Assembly: GCF_042466685.1 (NCBI RefSeq) | Contig: NZ_CP170448.1 | Span: 3,844,001-3,908,000 of the forward strand | DNA: 64,000 nucleotides | Reading direction: 5' to 3' | Source: Vreelandella sp042466685 | Lineage (GTDB): Bacteria > Pseudomonadota > Gammaproteobacteria > Pseudomonadales > Halomonadaceae | Shown: positions 43,801 through 53,112 of the stretch, piece by piece | Numbering within the stretch: the first letter of the stretch is position 1 | Layout: every line of letters starts with the position of its first letter | Made by a program: the position numbers and the translations under genes | Notes under the pieces: model-generated | The model's input: the letters and a program-made list of their open reading frames with translations, nothing else | Databases searched by the model: none | Told to the model about the DNA's origin: nothing

Positions 43801-44521
43801 CGCGATTGCGCTCTAACCAATCAACAAAGTGATCCCACAATCTGCTCTGCAACGCTTGAGGCTCGCCTCCCTCCATAGCGCCTTGTGTCAACAGCTCTCC
43901 ATCGGGGTCGATCAACACCGCTTTATCGCCAATCCACCAGTCAAAACCTAGCTGTCCTTGCTTGCTGCTTTGGCCGGATGCCTTCATCACATGGGTAAGC
44001 GCGAAGTTTTGGCCCGAGCGATTAATCAAGCTGGTTTTGCCCGCGTTCTCTACCCCCATGACCAAGTACCAGGGCAGGCGGTAGCGGCTACTATTACCGC
44101 CGCCCAGGCTCTCGGTAATTTCACTCAATACACTGTTAAGCGAGGCTTCCTGACGCTCGACTTGCGACATAATAGGGTCTTGCTGGCGTGCGTCCTCTTG
44201 CTGCCGCTCTTCATCCAGCGCTCGAAGGCGCCGTGCCAAGCGTACCCCCCATACCACGGCGATCACGGTGACCACCACCAGCGTGGCTAGCAGGCGATTG
44301 GTTAACGGCGCGAGCGGCATGACACCTCGCACCTCCCAGCCGGGCCCCAGCCACCAAATCGCGATCAGTAGCACGATGAGCAGTACTGCCCATAGCAGCG
44401 TTGAAAGCCGCAATAGCCCTTTGGCCTTATTACCATGCGCCTGGGCACGATTTTGAACTGATTGTGCCCGCGACATGCCTGGCACCCAGCGGCTTAGCTT
44501 TGATTTTAATGTTGACCACAT
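40871..44521 (-). CDS. tssM: T6SS membrane complex protein TssM (IcmF/VasK)
   Basis: A 1216-residue inner-membrane protein spanning the envelope with TssL and TssJ. Two N-terminal transmembrane helices (about 38-60 and 80-97), a cytoplasmic NTPase domain with Walker A GVENAGKTSLI near residue 157, then a third transmembrane helix (ISLAACLIMGIGLVGGWA). The large periplasmic IcmF-related and DUF1215-like region ends in the C-terminal domain that touches TssJ (FRLLEQADITSISERELELRF). The P-loop is intact, so ATP binding is likely. It is preceded by tssA and overlaps the GNAT gene at its end. Confidence 0.95.
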   Translation of the reverse strand: MWSTLKSKLSRWVPGMSRAQSVQNRAQAHGNKAKGLLRLSTLLWAVLLIVLLIAIWWLGPGWEVRGVMPLAPLTNRLLATLVVVTVIAVVWGVRLARRLRALDEERQQEDARQQDPIMSQVERQEASLNSVLSEITESLGGGNSSRYRLPWYLVMGVENAGKTSLINRSGQNFALTHVMKASGQSSKQGQLGFDWWIGDKAVLIDPDGELLTQGAMEGGEPQALQSRLWDHFVDWLERNRAQRPLDGVVLVLDLARLSHAQVAVRKGYAALLRSRLRELMERHGTRLPVYVTFSKMDLLHGFDDFFRHYSREARRAPLGFTFSPASMETPGKWESEFEADYDAMLARLNQLMPTMLSECRDREERESVFRFVRQLAGLRDVLFGFLTEALSSDRFSTAAMVRGTYFTSVYQQGVPEDPFVDAAARRYGMDDSVQPAHRATRSALYFTEELFEKVIYPEAGLAGDNARVTQRRRRARNISLAACLIMGIGLVGGWAHFYQKNSVSLAAVEERAETFLATQPEAFQSDDPSGYEFLEPLDRLRYALETFSEYRSHTPYLADMGLYQGHIIGAQIERAYLAMLEHQFLPALMIGIMDDMNRAEEGSNEKLALLRVLRMMSDASGRQPERVERFMAQRWQGYFPQQGEVQERLLTHLDYALAHSDIEGHIAEGQQRPAQAMAPLRGSLNAAQEELSRQPIDERVYAALKAAGDRQGEPLDLRRSVGTLFDTVFMARNDDPEHVRLPHLVTRDGFENYFLQELERATELALIDVWVLGQRDNINFSEADKEQLQTALREHYVSDYHVSWRDALRDTQLVPLPDIHQAIVVADALVGAQRPLDRLLAAVERNTSLYPELPVDDEQARKALQQSQRYQLALAIEQPFTPINQLRQERNDNPSSLAEIKTAVTALRDYLLEIEESSDAGRAAFINVRDRLSLRGDDPIYNLQRIADNTPEPVGSMLHDLADQSWQLMMASATRHLEHRWLDDVVGPYQERLAGRYPLAPNASREVALSDFEDFFAPEGTLDTFYEESLKPFIEGAPEYLVDAEGNSLLRDSLYMAIQQAEQIRLAYFSRDGALDVEFALEPVSLSPDKRRSVISVDGQLIEYAHSASQRVSMIWPNTLRGGTESRVTMVPSEINRSPRSVSQDGPWAWFRLLEQADITSISERELELRFNVDGGTMRYRLFASGAPNPFTRPLASGFQLPSALYAERGGNADQT

Positions 44522-44555
44522 TAGCCTTTGTCCCTCGTCCCTTTAATGATGAACA

Positions 44556-46037
44556 TTATGAGTGCGTCTCTTTAACCGCTGCTTTAAGGCGTGATACCAG
44601 CGCCGGCTCCCACTGCTCTAATGCCAGCTCGGTCACGCTCTGATGCAGGGTGTGGTAGTGCTGCTGCGCGAGGCTTTCTAGCCCGGTTTCGTGCAATAGG
44701 TCGGCACTGGCTAATCGCCAATAAGTGCTTTCGCGGGGTGAACGGGAGGTGCTTAATCCTTGATCAAGCACTTTTAACGCAGCGCCAATATCACCGTTCT
44801 CTAACGCGTCGCGAGCCTCCTCGAGTCCCATCTGCCACGCATCGCTGCCATTACTCGCGGCACCACTGCCCCCTGAAGCGCTGCTATATAGCCAACGTTG
44901 GGTTTCATCGTCGACAAACCTTGTGCCGTTGTTGAATGTCAGGGCTTCGATACCAGGAAGCCGTTCGACAAAACGTTGCGCTTCATCGCGAATCGCCTCC
45001 GCACAGCGTGGATGGCCAAGCTGTTTGGCAAGGCCCGCGCTTAGTCGGTGTCCTTCCAGCCAGTAAGGGCTTACCGCTAAGCTATTTTCTATCCGCTGCC
45101 AGAGCTCGCCGTCGCCACCTCGCGCAAGTGCTTCGCGGTAGTCGGCAATACGGTCTGCCGACACCGGGGCTAATTCTGTTTTACCCTCCCCTTTAGCCGC
45201 TGGTAGCGCCTGTATCGCGCTCCAGACAGCGTAGCGACGAAGCCGATAAGCAAGCGGCTCACCCGGTGACTGCTCGCTCAAAAAATCGGCCATTTTGAGT
45301 AGTGCTTGCCGGTTAGAGCGTTCATTGCCCGCCTCTAGACGCAGCTCTGGCGCTTTTGCGGGCGCTTGGTTTGAAGTGTATGCAGAGGCCTCTTGAGGAG
45401 CTTCATGGCTACCGGCGGCTTGGGGTCGCTCTTGCTGTTGAGCAGCGTTACTACCACTCACTGAAGAGGACGACTGGGTCGGGCGCTTAGCCTCTAATTG
45501 ACGGCTTAGTTCACTCAACGCGTCTGCGGGTAATGAGTCCTGCTCTACTCGCGCCTGTAGCTCGGTGAGTGCGGTTTGGCAGGCCTCGTACTCATCTTCA
45601 GCGTTATGAAAATCAAGCCCGGCGGCGAGCTTCACACTACGCTGGGTAAATTGCTGAAATAGCCGCGGGCGCAGTTTGGCCCCACGCGGGCCATTAAAGG
45701 GGTAGGCATGCTCCCACCAGGGCTGCTCCAGCGCGCGCCTTAGTAAGCGCAGTGAAAGCGCAAAGCGCACACCGTTACCATCGTGCTGCAAGCAGTGCAG
45801 TAAATGACCTAACACTTTCAAGTCTTTGCCACGCTGACTAAACATTTGAATAGCCAGGGTTTCAGCCGTTTCCCAGGCGACGCTAGCGTGCTGCAACGAA
45901 CCGACCTTCATCATTTCAGCATCAAGTGCCAGGTAGTCGTTCGACTCTTCAAGCGGTTCACCCACCGGCTGGCCTTTTTCGTTACCAGCCAGTGGTGCCA
46001 ATAATGGGTCAAGGTGAGCTTCAGCTGTAATGCGCAT
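44556..46037 (-). CDS. tssA: T6SS assembly cap protein TssA
   Basis: A 493-residue ImpA-N-domain protein. The N-terminal domain is recognisable from LDPLLAPLAGNEKGQPVGE and VAWETAETLAIQMFSQRGKDLKVLGHLLHCLQ. A Ser/Gln/Ala-rich linker (about 200-230) separates it from the helical middle and C-terminal regions (VSPYWLEGHRLSAGLAKQLG, STYWRLASADLLHETGLESLAQQHY). TssA primes baseplate and tail polymerisation and can stay at the distal end. The ATG at 46037 (AAGGGA upstream) is preferred to one eight codons earlier because it gives the conserved N-terminus and lies 11 bases after vasI's stop. Confidence 0.92.
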   Translation of the reverse strand: MRITAEAHLDPLLAPLAGNEKGQPVGEPLEESNDYLALDAEMMKVGSLQHASVAWETAETLAIQMFSQRGKDLKVLGHLLHCLQHDGNGVRFALSLRLLRRALEQPWWEHAYPFNGPRGAKLRPRLFQQFTQRSVKLAAGLDFHNAEDEYEACQTALTELQARVEQDSLPADALSELSRQLEAKRPTQSSSSVSGSNAAQQQERPQAAGSHEAPQEASAYTSNQAPAKAPELRLEAGNERSNRQALLKMADFLSEQSPGEPLAYRLRRYAVWSAIQALPAAKGEGKTELAPVSADRIADYREALARGGDGELWQRIENSLAVSPYWLEGHRLSAGLAKQLGHPRCAEAIRDEAQRFVERLPGIEALTFNNGTRFVDDETQRWLYSSASGGSGAASNGSDAWQMGLEEARDALENGDIGAALKVLDQGLSTSRSPRESTYWRLASADLLHETGLESLAQQHYHTLHQSVTELALEQWEPALVSRLKAAVKETHS

Positions 46038-46048
46038 AGTGTTTTCCC

Positions 46049-46702
46049 TTACCAACGACATACTTCGCGTAGCGGCTGAATGAGCTGGCGGAGATCGGTA
46101 ATATCAAAACGCAGCCCATCTAGACTCGGCACATCGCTACTAAGAGAGACGTCATTGGCCCCCAGCAGTTGGCGAAGCGTTTCAATGGCGGGCAACCCCC
46201 GGCCGCCATTGATGACATGACCGCCGTCACGAACCCGCCACTGCTGATTGACGTTGGCGCTATTGGTGCGAAGCTGTAAATCAACACGGGCATTGTCGAT
46301 AGGCTCGGGCAAATGCAGTTGAAAACGGGTGATCTGCTTTTCACACGCCATCACCATAATGGGGCGTGGCGGTGTGGTTCCCAGAGCAGGGACGCTCATC
46401 AACACATCATCCCCTTCGTGTTGAACGATGACGCCTAAATCATCGCCATCGCGCCCCCTCTCCTGGCGTTCAATGGCGTACCATAAATCGGACAGCTCTC
46501 GCTCATCAGCCGACGAGGTCGCTGTTTTAAATATGTCGTCATAACAGCTCAAACGCTCTAATCGAGAGGGCTCATCAGCACATGCCAAAGCGTTCTCAAG
46601 CATTGCTTGGTGCTCGTCTGCTAAAGCATCCGAACTCCCCAGAACAGCGATGATAAGCAGTCCCCAGCATGACCACTGGCGAATTTGTAACGTCACTCTC
46701 AT
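46049..46702 (-). CDS. vasI: T6SS-associated protein VasI (TagO-like)
   Basis: A 217-residue secreted or periplasmic protein of the VasI/TagO type. The signal-peptide-like N-terminus (WGLLIIAVLGSSDALA) is followed by CADEPSRLERLSCYDDIF, a paired-cysteine motif that marks this family. TagO works with TssA and the membrane complex during tail assembly. It sits between vasH and tssA as in V. cholerae. ATG 46702 overlaps the vasH stop (ATGA). Confidence 0.82.
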   Translation of the reverse strand: MRVTLQIRQWSCWGLLIIAVLGSSDALADEHQAMLENALACADEPSRLERLSCYDDIFKTATSSADERELSDLWYAIERQERGRDGDDLGVIVQHEGDDVLMSVPALGTTPPRPIMVMACEKQITRFQLHLPEPIDNARVDLQLRTNSANVNQQWRVRDGGHVINGGRGLPAIETLRQLLGANDVSLSSDVPSLDGLRFDITDLRQLIQPLREVCRW

Positions 46703-48297
46703 TTGGTATCCAGTTCTAGCAGCTGACATTTATGGGCCAGTGTTCGCTTCGGTAAGCCAAGGCTTGCAGCGGCTTGGGCGCGATTGCCACCAAAATGCAT
46801 TAACCGTTGGCGGATGATGGCGGTTTCAACATCGCGAAGCGCTTGGCGCAGGTCATCGATATCATTGGGTAAAGGGAGCAAGGTGCTACTTACCGGCGAA
46901 TTGGGTGCCATTTGAGCGTCGCTCTCTTGCTCCCCTGGTATTAGATAAGCATCAATATCCCCACCCTGGGGCGTCATGGCACAGGCATAGTCGATCAGGT
47001 TTTTTAACTCACGAACATTACCGGGGTAGTTACGCTGCTGGAGTAAGCGCAGTGCTGCCGGCGTAATGCCCATATCGTCACGCGCTTCACGTGCGCAAAA
47101 ATCGGCAATGAACGCTTGCGCCAACTGGGCAATGTCGTCGCGTCGCTCTGCAAGCGGTGGCAGGGTGAGCGGAAATTGGCCCAGTCGGTAGTAGAGATCA
47201 GCACGAAAGTTCTGCGCACGAATATGCTCGCGTAGCGGCTGATGGGTGGCGGCCACTAATCGTAAATCCGCACAGCGCTCTTCACTAGCGCCTAGCGGAC
47301 GGTAACGACCACTCTCCAACACTCTGAGCAGCTTGGCTTGCAGCGCTAGCGGCATGTCACCAATTTCATCCAGAAACAGCGTACCGCCGTCAGCTTGACT
47401 AATAAGTCCTTCCTGGGGCTGGTCTGCGCCTGAGAATGCCCCTTTGGCATGGCCAAACAGCTCGGACTCAAGTAACGCTTCAGGGATAGCGGCGCAGTTA
47501 ATCGCCATGAAAGGGCCTTTCGCACGCCCCGAGAGCAGATGGAGCGCACGCGCCACCCGATCCTTCCCGGTTCCCGTTTCCCCTTGTAATAACACCGCCA
47601 AGTTGGTTTCCGCCGCTCGCACTACTTGACGCCGCAGTCCTTGCATGGCCTTCGAGTTTCCCAGCAGTTCCTGCGCTAATTGGTCGGCCAACGCTTGCCG
47701 ACGGGCACCATCGTTAAGCTTGACTAGCGAGTCTCGCAGCGCCCGCGACCGATGCCGTTCGCCCTGCTCCCGCGACAAACGCGCCCATAACCGGCATAGC
47801 AATTCCTCAAACGCCGCCATACCGGGATTATCGTTCAGGGTGCTAATGCAGCTTCCTTCACCCACCATCAACAGCACACCCAGCCACTCTTTCTCACCAT
47901 CCTGGGCACGCAGCGGTCTTATTTGAAGGCGCTTCTTTGTCGCCAATTGAGCAATCTGGTCTTGAAACCCAGCATGATCCAAGCGCGTACGGGCATCACC
48001 CACGCTTAATGTGAGCGCTTTACCACTGCGGATGACATGGGCATAAGGATGACTAAAATCGCTACAATCAAACTGTGCCGCATTGCCATCGCGGCCCAAC
48101 CAACGACCACTTCCATCAACATACAGACACTCAGAGCAATCAAGACCTAATCCATCGCATAACACCTGGGCTGCCCGTTTACGCAGCGTTTCCGTGCTTT
48201 CGCTCTCCACCAGGGTTAACGCAATAGGCATCGCGGCAAGCGGGGAGAGTGAACACGCAGTGTTTGCAGCGAAAGTGTCTAGGGCTTGAAGTGTCAT
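46699..48297 (-). CDS. vasH: Sigma-54-dependent T6SS regulator VasH
   Basis: A 532-residue bacterial enhancer-binding protein. The N-terminal GAF-like sensory region (about 20-180) is followed by the AAA+ domain (Walker A GETGTGKD near 237, DEIGDMPL Walker B, RADLYYRLGQFPLTLPPLAERRDD) and a Fis-type helix-turn-helix (GNRAQAAASLGLPKRTLAHK) at the C-terminus. The sigma-54 contact loop reads GAFSGA instead of GAFTGA (about residue 284). VasH activates hcp promoters in V. cholerae; the near-consensus sigma-54 promoter before hcp here (60936-60951) is its likely target. ATG 48297 lies five bases from the clpV stop. Confidence 0.92.
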   Translation of the reverse strand: MTLQALDTFAANTACSLSPLAAMPIALTLVESESTETLRKRAAQVLCDGLGLDCSECLYVDGSGRWLGRDGNAAQFDCSDFSHPYAHVIRSGKALTLSVGDARTRLDHAGFQDQIAQLATKKRLQIRPLRAQDGEKEWLGVLLMVGEGSCISTLNDNPGMAAFEELLCRLWARLSREQGERHRSRALRDSLVKLNDGARRQALADQLAQELLGNSKAMQGLRRQVVRAAETNLAVLLQGETGTGKDRVARALHLLSGRAKGPFMAINCAAIPEALLESELFGHAKGAFSGADQPQEGLISQADGGTLFLDEIGDMPLALQAKLLRVLESGRYRPLGASEERCADLRLVAATHQPLREHIRAQNFRADLYYRLGQFPLTLPPLAERRDDIAQLAQAFIADFCAREARDDMGITPAALRLLQQRNYPGNVRELKNLIDYACAMTPQGGDIDAYLIPGEQESDAQMAPNSPVSSTLLPLPNDIDDLRQALRDVETAIIRQRLMHFGGNRAQAAASLGLPKRTLAHKCQLLELDTK

Positions 48298-48301
48298 GTC
48301 G

Positions 48302-50923
48302 TCACGCAACCTCCGCGGTGAATGAGCCCTGTTCAGCATCCACACCTAACACGACTCGACTCACCTGCTCACGACGTGCCATGCGCTCAAGCAGCGCACG
48401 GGAGAGCGGCGGCAGCAGTTCACCATCAATCACCGACTCCAGCATACGGGCGCCGTTTTCACTCCGCGTCGCCCGTTTGCAAATCGCCTCGGCCAGGCTG
48501 TCATCAAGCACTACCTCGGCCTGACGATGGCGCTCGCGGATGCGTGTTGCTAGAGCTTCCAACTTGGCCTTGACGATGTCGCGCAGGGTATCGCCGTCCA
48601 GCGGCAGGTAAGGCACCACTTCCATACGCGCCAATAGCGCCGGCTTGAAGAATTCAGCCAGCACCGGATAGAGCGCCGCATCGAGCGCCGCTGGGTCATC
48701 TCCATAGCTGACGATAGCTTCGTAACCCAAGTTAGAGGTCAGGAAGAACAGTACGTTTTTGCAATCGATAACGCGCCCTTCTCCATCGGCCAATTCGCCT
48801 TTATCAAATGCTTGATAGAAGAGGTTCAGCACATCGGGATGGGCTTTTTCGACTTCGTCCAGCAGCACCACCGAATAGGGGCGTTGCCGGATCGCTTCGG
48901 TGAGTAGCCCGCCTTCACCAAACCCGACGTACCCCGGTGGTGAACCAATCAGGCGTGAAACCGTATGCTTCTCTTGGTATTCCGACATATTGATCGTGGT
49001 GAGGAATTGACGGCCGCCATACAGCTGGTCGGCAATTTGCACCACGGTTTCGGTTTTACCTACGCCGCTGGGGCCTACCAGCAGAAATGCACCCAATGGC
49101 CGCCCAGGGCGACGGAGATCCGCACGCGCGGTTAGCAAGTGGCGATGGATGCGCTCAATGGCGCTGCCCTGCCCCTGGATTAGCGCATCCAGATGCGTGG
49201 GCAGTTCGGTGAGTCGCGTTAGCTCGTCGCTGGTCATGCGCTCAACCGGCACGCCAGTCCAGTCACCAATCACCTGGGCGATTTGGGCTTCTTCCACGCT
49301 GGGATTGACCAGGGCAAATGCCTCTTGCAGTTGAGCCAGCTGCTGCTCCCGTTCGGCGAGCGCTTGATGAACCCCCTCGGGAAGCTGATCCACGGCATCG
49401 GCATCCGTTGCTTCCAGCAGTTGGCGATGTAGCGCCACAATGGCATCAACGCATTCCCGCTGCGCTTGCCAGGCGGCTTCCAGGCTTGCCAACTCCTCTT
49501 CCAGCTTGGCTAAGCGTTCGGTTAAGTCTTGGTGGAGCTCGCTATCGGGCTCGCGCCCCAATAGTCGTTCACGTTCAACCTGGTCGCGCTCGCGCAGTGC
49601 GGCGATATGTTCACTCTGAAGATGACTGAGCTTACGCGGGGGCGTATCTAGAGCTTGCGCCAGCCGGGTACAGGCGGTGTCCAGCACATCAATGGCTTTA
49701 TCGGGCAACTGCCGACCGGCCAAATAGCGGGCAGAAAGCGCGGCAGCTGCACGCAGGCCGCTATCGCCAATCAGCACACCGTGGGCGCGTTCATACACAT
49801 CGCGTAGGCCGCGTAGAATCACCAGAGCCTGCTCAACGCTTGGCTCGGAAAGCGCAATCGGCTGGAAGCGCCGCGACAGCGCCGGGTCTTTTTCGAAGTA
49901 CTTTTTGTACTCCCGCCAGGTGGTGGCGGCGATGGTACGCAGCTCACCCCGTGCCAAGGCGGGCTTGAGCAAGTTGGCCGCGTCACCGCCGCCTTCCTGG
50001 TTGCCCGCACCGATCAGCGTGTGCGCTTCATCGATGAACAGCAGCGTAGGGCGCGGGGCGTTTTTGACTTCGTCGATCACGGCTTTCAGGCGTTTTTCAA
50101 ATTCGCCTTTCACCGCAGCACCGGCTTGCAGAGCGCCCAAATCAAGGGTAAGCAGCTCAACATCTGCCAGCGCCGTGGGCACTTGGCCGGCCACAATACG
50201 GGCGGCTAAGCCTTCTACTACGGCACTTTTACCCACCCCCGCATCGCCAATCACGATGGGGTTGTTTTTGCGCCGACGCCCCAGGATATCGAGCATTTGA
50301 TCGATCTCCGGGTCGCGTCCCAGGACAGGGTCTAGCTCACCATTGCGGGCTTGCTCCGTCAACGAGCTGGCAAAACGTGCCAGCGCACTGTCATCGCCAG
50401 CAGGATGGGTAGCCTGGCGCTGGCTAGCGCCCGCACTCTCCCTGGGTGCTTCTGCTGAATCTGCTGTTAAGCGCTCTAAGTGACGGCGTAAATTTTCGCG
50501 ATTGATATCTTCCAGTAACGCCACGCTCTTCGGCCCCAAGTAGCGAGGGGCATTGTGCAGTAGCGCTGTGAAAAGCACGCCGCTGCGCAGCGCTTGATGA
50601 CCATACTCGGTGGTTGCCAGCAACCAGGCATCCTGGAGCAGCTCGACTAATAGCGGTGAAAAGCTGGGTGTCGATACCTCAAGATCACGCGGTGGGCGAC
50701 TCTCTTCAGCTATTTTTGCGCGCAGTTCCTCGGCATCAATATCAAGCGTTTCCAGCAGCAGGCGCACATCACACAGCGGCTGGTCGACCAGCGCCAGCAT
50801 TAGGTGCCCGGTGGTCACCTCGGGTGCTTGCTGTTCGGCGCACAGTACGGCAGCCTGCTCCAGACCTTGGCGAGCAATTTCATTTAGTCGACTAATAAGC
50901 GCCGGTAGCTCTACCCTGAGCAT
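48302..50923 (-). CDS. tssH: T6SS sheath-disassembly ATPase TssH (ClpV)
   Basis: An 873-residue AAA+ unfoldase that recycles the contracted TssB/TssC sheath. The N-domain (RQGLEQAAVLCAEQQAPEVTTGHLMLAL) binds TssC. Two ATPase domains follow, with Walker A GDAGVGKSAV near 225 and GPSGVGKTETV near 617, Walker B LFIDEAHTLIGAG, and a middle coiled coil. It is distinct from the housekeeping clpB at the other end of the window in both N-domain and middle region. AGGAG precedes the ATG by six bases, and it follows tssL by eight. Confidence 0.96.
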   Translation of the reverse strand: MLRVELPALISRLNEIARQGLEQAAVLCAEQQAPEVTTGHLMLALVDQPLCDVRLLLETLDIDAEELRAKIAEESRPPRDLEVSTPSFSPLLVELLQDAWLLATTEYGHQALRSGVLFTALLHNAPRYLGPKSVALLEDINRENLRRHLERLTADSAEAPRESAGASQRQATHPAGDDSALARFASSLTEQARNGELDPVLGRDPEIDQMLDILGRRRKNNPIVIGDAGVGKSAVVEGLAARIVAGQVPTALADVELLTLDLGALQAGAAVKGEFEKRLKAVIDEVKNAPRPTLLFIDEAHTLIGAGNQEGGGDAANLLKPALARGELRTIAATTWREYKKYFEKDPALSRRFQPIALSEPSVEQALVILRGLRDVYERAHGVLIGDSGLRAAAALSARYLAGRQLPDKAIDVLDTACTRLAQALDTPPRKLSHLQSEHIAALRERDQVERERLLGREPDSELHQDLTERLAKLEEELASLEAAWQAQRECVDAIVALHRQLLEATDADAVDQLPEGVHQALAEREQQLAQLQEAFALVNPSVEEAQIAQVIGDWTGVPVERMTSDELTRLTELPTHLDALIQGQGSAIERIHRHLLTARADLRRPGRPLGAFLLVGPSGVGKTETVVQIADQLYGGRQFLTTINMSEYQEKHTVSRLIGSPPGYVGFGEGGLLTEAIRQRPYSVVLLDEVEKAHPDVLNLFYQAFDKGELADGEGRVIDCKNVLFFLTSNLGYEAIVSYGDDPAALDAALYPVLAEFFKPALLARMEVVPYLPLDGDTLRDIVKAKLEALATRIRERHRQAEVVLDDSLAEAICKRATRSENGARMLESVIDGELLPPLSRALLERMARREQVSRVVLGVDAEQGSFTAEVA

Positions 50924-50931
50924 GGGATCTC

Positions 50932-51774
50932 CTAACGGTAAATTTGGTTAAGAAGCGAGGTAATCTGTTCGGCTTGCTGATCAAGCGACCAGGAAAAGCC
51001 CAGATACACAGCCACCATGGCGATCCCAAATAGGGTAAATATTCCCCATATAGGAAATCCGCTACGCATGCCTTGGCGGCCTTTTACGACATTACGCAGC
51101 GGTTGGGTGAGCGCGTCCTCAGGTGGCTGATCAAGCGTGGCTAATTGGTCCCCCAACGCCCTGACAATTTGCTCGTACTCATCGCGCCCGTGGGACATCA
51201 CACGGTAACGGCCCTCAAAACCAAGGCACAGACAGAGATAAATAAATGCCAACATGTCACGGTAGCGCTGGGGCTCTTGCTGTAGACGCGAGAGAATGGA
51301 GAACACTTTTTCGCCGCCCCAGGTTTCATTATGAAAACGTGTTAGCAGCGAGTGCTCGGCCCACTTACTCTGTCGACCCCACGGCATCCCCATGACGGCT
51401 TCATCAATAAAGGAGCAAAGGACGTATCGGTAAGCGAGAAGAGTGGCCCGGTCATAGCCCTGCTCAGTTAGCTCAATTTCGATAGCAGCGATCTCGTCGA
51501 CTACCTGCCGATAAAGGCGCTCAACATCGCCTGCGCTATCAAGCTGACGCACACGCACCACCATGCCAAGCAGGCTGCTAGCAGCATCCACCAGTGGGTT
51601 AAGATTGTGGCCACGCAGACGAAACCAGTAGTCTTCATCGGCATCCAATTGCTCGGCATGGCTATGGATGAGATGTTCCAGGCCATGCTCATTAATCAGA
51701 TCTTCATGACGGACTTTGTCGCTTGCGCCACGTGGTCGTACAGAGCGTTGATCTTCGTTTGCAAGATGCTGCAT
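50932..51774 (-). CDS. tssL: T6SS membrane complex protein TssL (DotU family)
   Basis: A 280-residue DotU/IcmH protein with a cytoplasmic helical domain and a single C-terminal transmembrane helix (FPIWGIFTLFGIAMVAVYLGF). Family motifs include YVLCSFIDEAVMGMPWG and SILSRLQQEPQRYRDMLAFIYLCLCLGFEGRY. There is no C-terminal OmpA-like peptidoglycan-binding domain, so anchoring must come from TssM/TssJ or another protein. AGGAG inside the end of tssK lies seven bases before the ATG. Confidence 0.95.
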   Translation of the reverse strand: MQHLANEDQRSVRPRGASDKVRHEDLINEHGLEHLIHSHAEQLDADEDYWFRLRGHNLNPLVDAASSLLGMVVRVRQLDSAGDVERLYRQVVDEIAAIEIELTEQGYDRATLLAYRYVLCSFIDEAVMGMPWGRQSKWAEHSLLTRFHNETWGGEKVFSILSRLQQEPQRYRDMLAFIYLCLCLGFEGRYRVMSHGRDEYEQIVRALGDQLATLDQPPEDALTQPLRNVVKGRQGMRSGFPIWGIFTLFGIAMVAVYLGFSWSLDQQAEQITSLLNQIYR

Positions 51775-51777
51775 GGC

Positions 51778-53112
51778 TTAACTCCTAATGGCCCAGAACT
51801 GCATTTCCAGCCCTGGAAATTCACCGGCGACATGGAAGGCAAACCCGCTGGCCCCGTTGAGCATTCCCCACGCTTCGCTCTGGCGATCCAACTGGAAGTA
51901 GCTGTAGCCGGCGTGGTAAGGCAGCTCGCGAGGTGCGACCGGTAAAGGTTCAAGCGGCACACCGGGGAGCTGTAGGCTGATGAGATCGCGGATACGCTCG
52001 ACGCTTGCCACTTTGGTTTGTTGCAAAAAGAGTTTGCGCAAGCGCTCGTTAGGCATGTCGGCCCTAACGGCCAGGATGAACTCCGCAGACTCAATCAGGC
52101 TAACGTCAGAAAGCGGTGCCACCAGCAGACCAAATCGGCGCGCCTGTAGTTGAATGGCGACAGCGCGTGGTTCAAGTACGGTAGAAAGTGCCTGACGCAA
52201 CATCTTCATCAGCGGTCGGAAAGCACGCTCGGGGTGGTCATGATCGTAAGCGGGGCATTCGGGCGGCAGCCGCGACTCATCGGTAAAGGTCACCAGTTCA
52301 CAGGCTACTTCATGCATGGTGTCGTAAAGCCGCTCGGGGTGGAGCTGCCCCAGCCGTGCCAGATGCTGAAAACGGGGCTGGGCACGATTAAGGAGCTGCA
52401 GCAACATAAAATCAGAGACGTCGGCCACACCGGCTTGATGCGGCGTAGAGAGGCGCTGAGCGATATTGCGCGCCCGCTCTCGCATTAAACCGGCCATCTC
52501 GCCCACAAACCGCTGCAACCCAGGAGCCGCTTGAACGTTAAGCAGCGTGGGCAAGAATTGCTCATCAAGCACTAAGCTGCCATCTGGGCGACGCTCAATA
52601 ATACGTGCCACAGAAAGGCAGGCGTAACCGCTGCGGTCATCGCTCTCTAACAGTAAGCGTGGAGAAACCCGCGCCACCTCAAGCTCCGCCGTAGCGCCAT
52701 CGCGGGAGTGAAGGTCACGTACGCTACGTGAGGAGAGGCGATACCTTGCAGGTAGTTCGTCGCCCGGCCAGCGCACCTCGCCCACCCCGTCTGTGGCCAA
52801 CGGCAGGCCCAGGTAGACCACCTGATTGGTAATGCTGGCGTCGCTAATTTCTAGCGGGCTAGGTTCGATATCATCGGCCGGTAGTTCAAAGGCGACGCCA
52901 TCCGGCATAACACCGCTGGCACGGCTAATGGCAATACGCCCAAAGCTTAGAAACTCACTATTCAACTCCAGTGTATGGAAGCCATATAAATAGTGGCTAA
53001 TCCCTTTGAGTCGTGCATCTATCAGTCCTTCAACACTACGCTGCTGCTGCTGGAAGTGCTGAGGCTTAATAAATAGCCCTTCGCTCCACACCACACGATT
53101 TCGGCTAGCCAT
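51778..53112 (-). CDS. tssK: T6SS baseplate protein TssK
   Basis: A 444-residue protein linking the baseplate (TssF, TssG) to the membrane complex. The N-terminus VVWSEGLFIKPQHFQQQQR is the hallmark of the family; RYRLSSRSVRDLHSR and the C-terminal LPYHAGYSYFQLDRQSEAW also match. The ATG shares a base with the tssJ stop (TAATG), with AAGGAGGAG just before. Confidence 0.95.
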   Translation of the reverse strand: MASRNRVVWSEGLFIKPQHFQQQQRSVEGLIDARLKGISHYLYGFHTLELNSEFLSFGRIAISRASGVMPDGVAFELPADDIEPSPLEISDASITNQVVYLGLPLATDGVGEVRWPGDELPARYRLSSRSVRDLHSRDGATAELEVARVSPRLLLESDDRSGYACLSVARIIERRPDGSLVLDEQFLPTLLNVQAAPGLQRFVGEMAGLMRERARNIAQRLSTPHQAGVADVSDFMLLQLLNRAQPRFQHLARLGQLHPERLYDTMHEVACELVTFTDESRLPPECPAYDHDHPERAFRPLMKMLRQALSTVLEPRAVAIQLQARRFGLLVAPLSDVSLIESAEFILAVRADMPNERLRKLFLQQTKVASVERIRDLISLQLPGVPLEPLPVAPRELPYHAGYSYFQLDRQSEAWGMLNGASGFAFHVAGEFPGLEMQFWAIRS

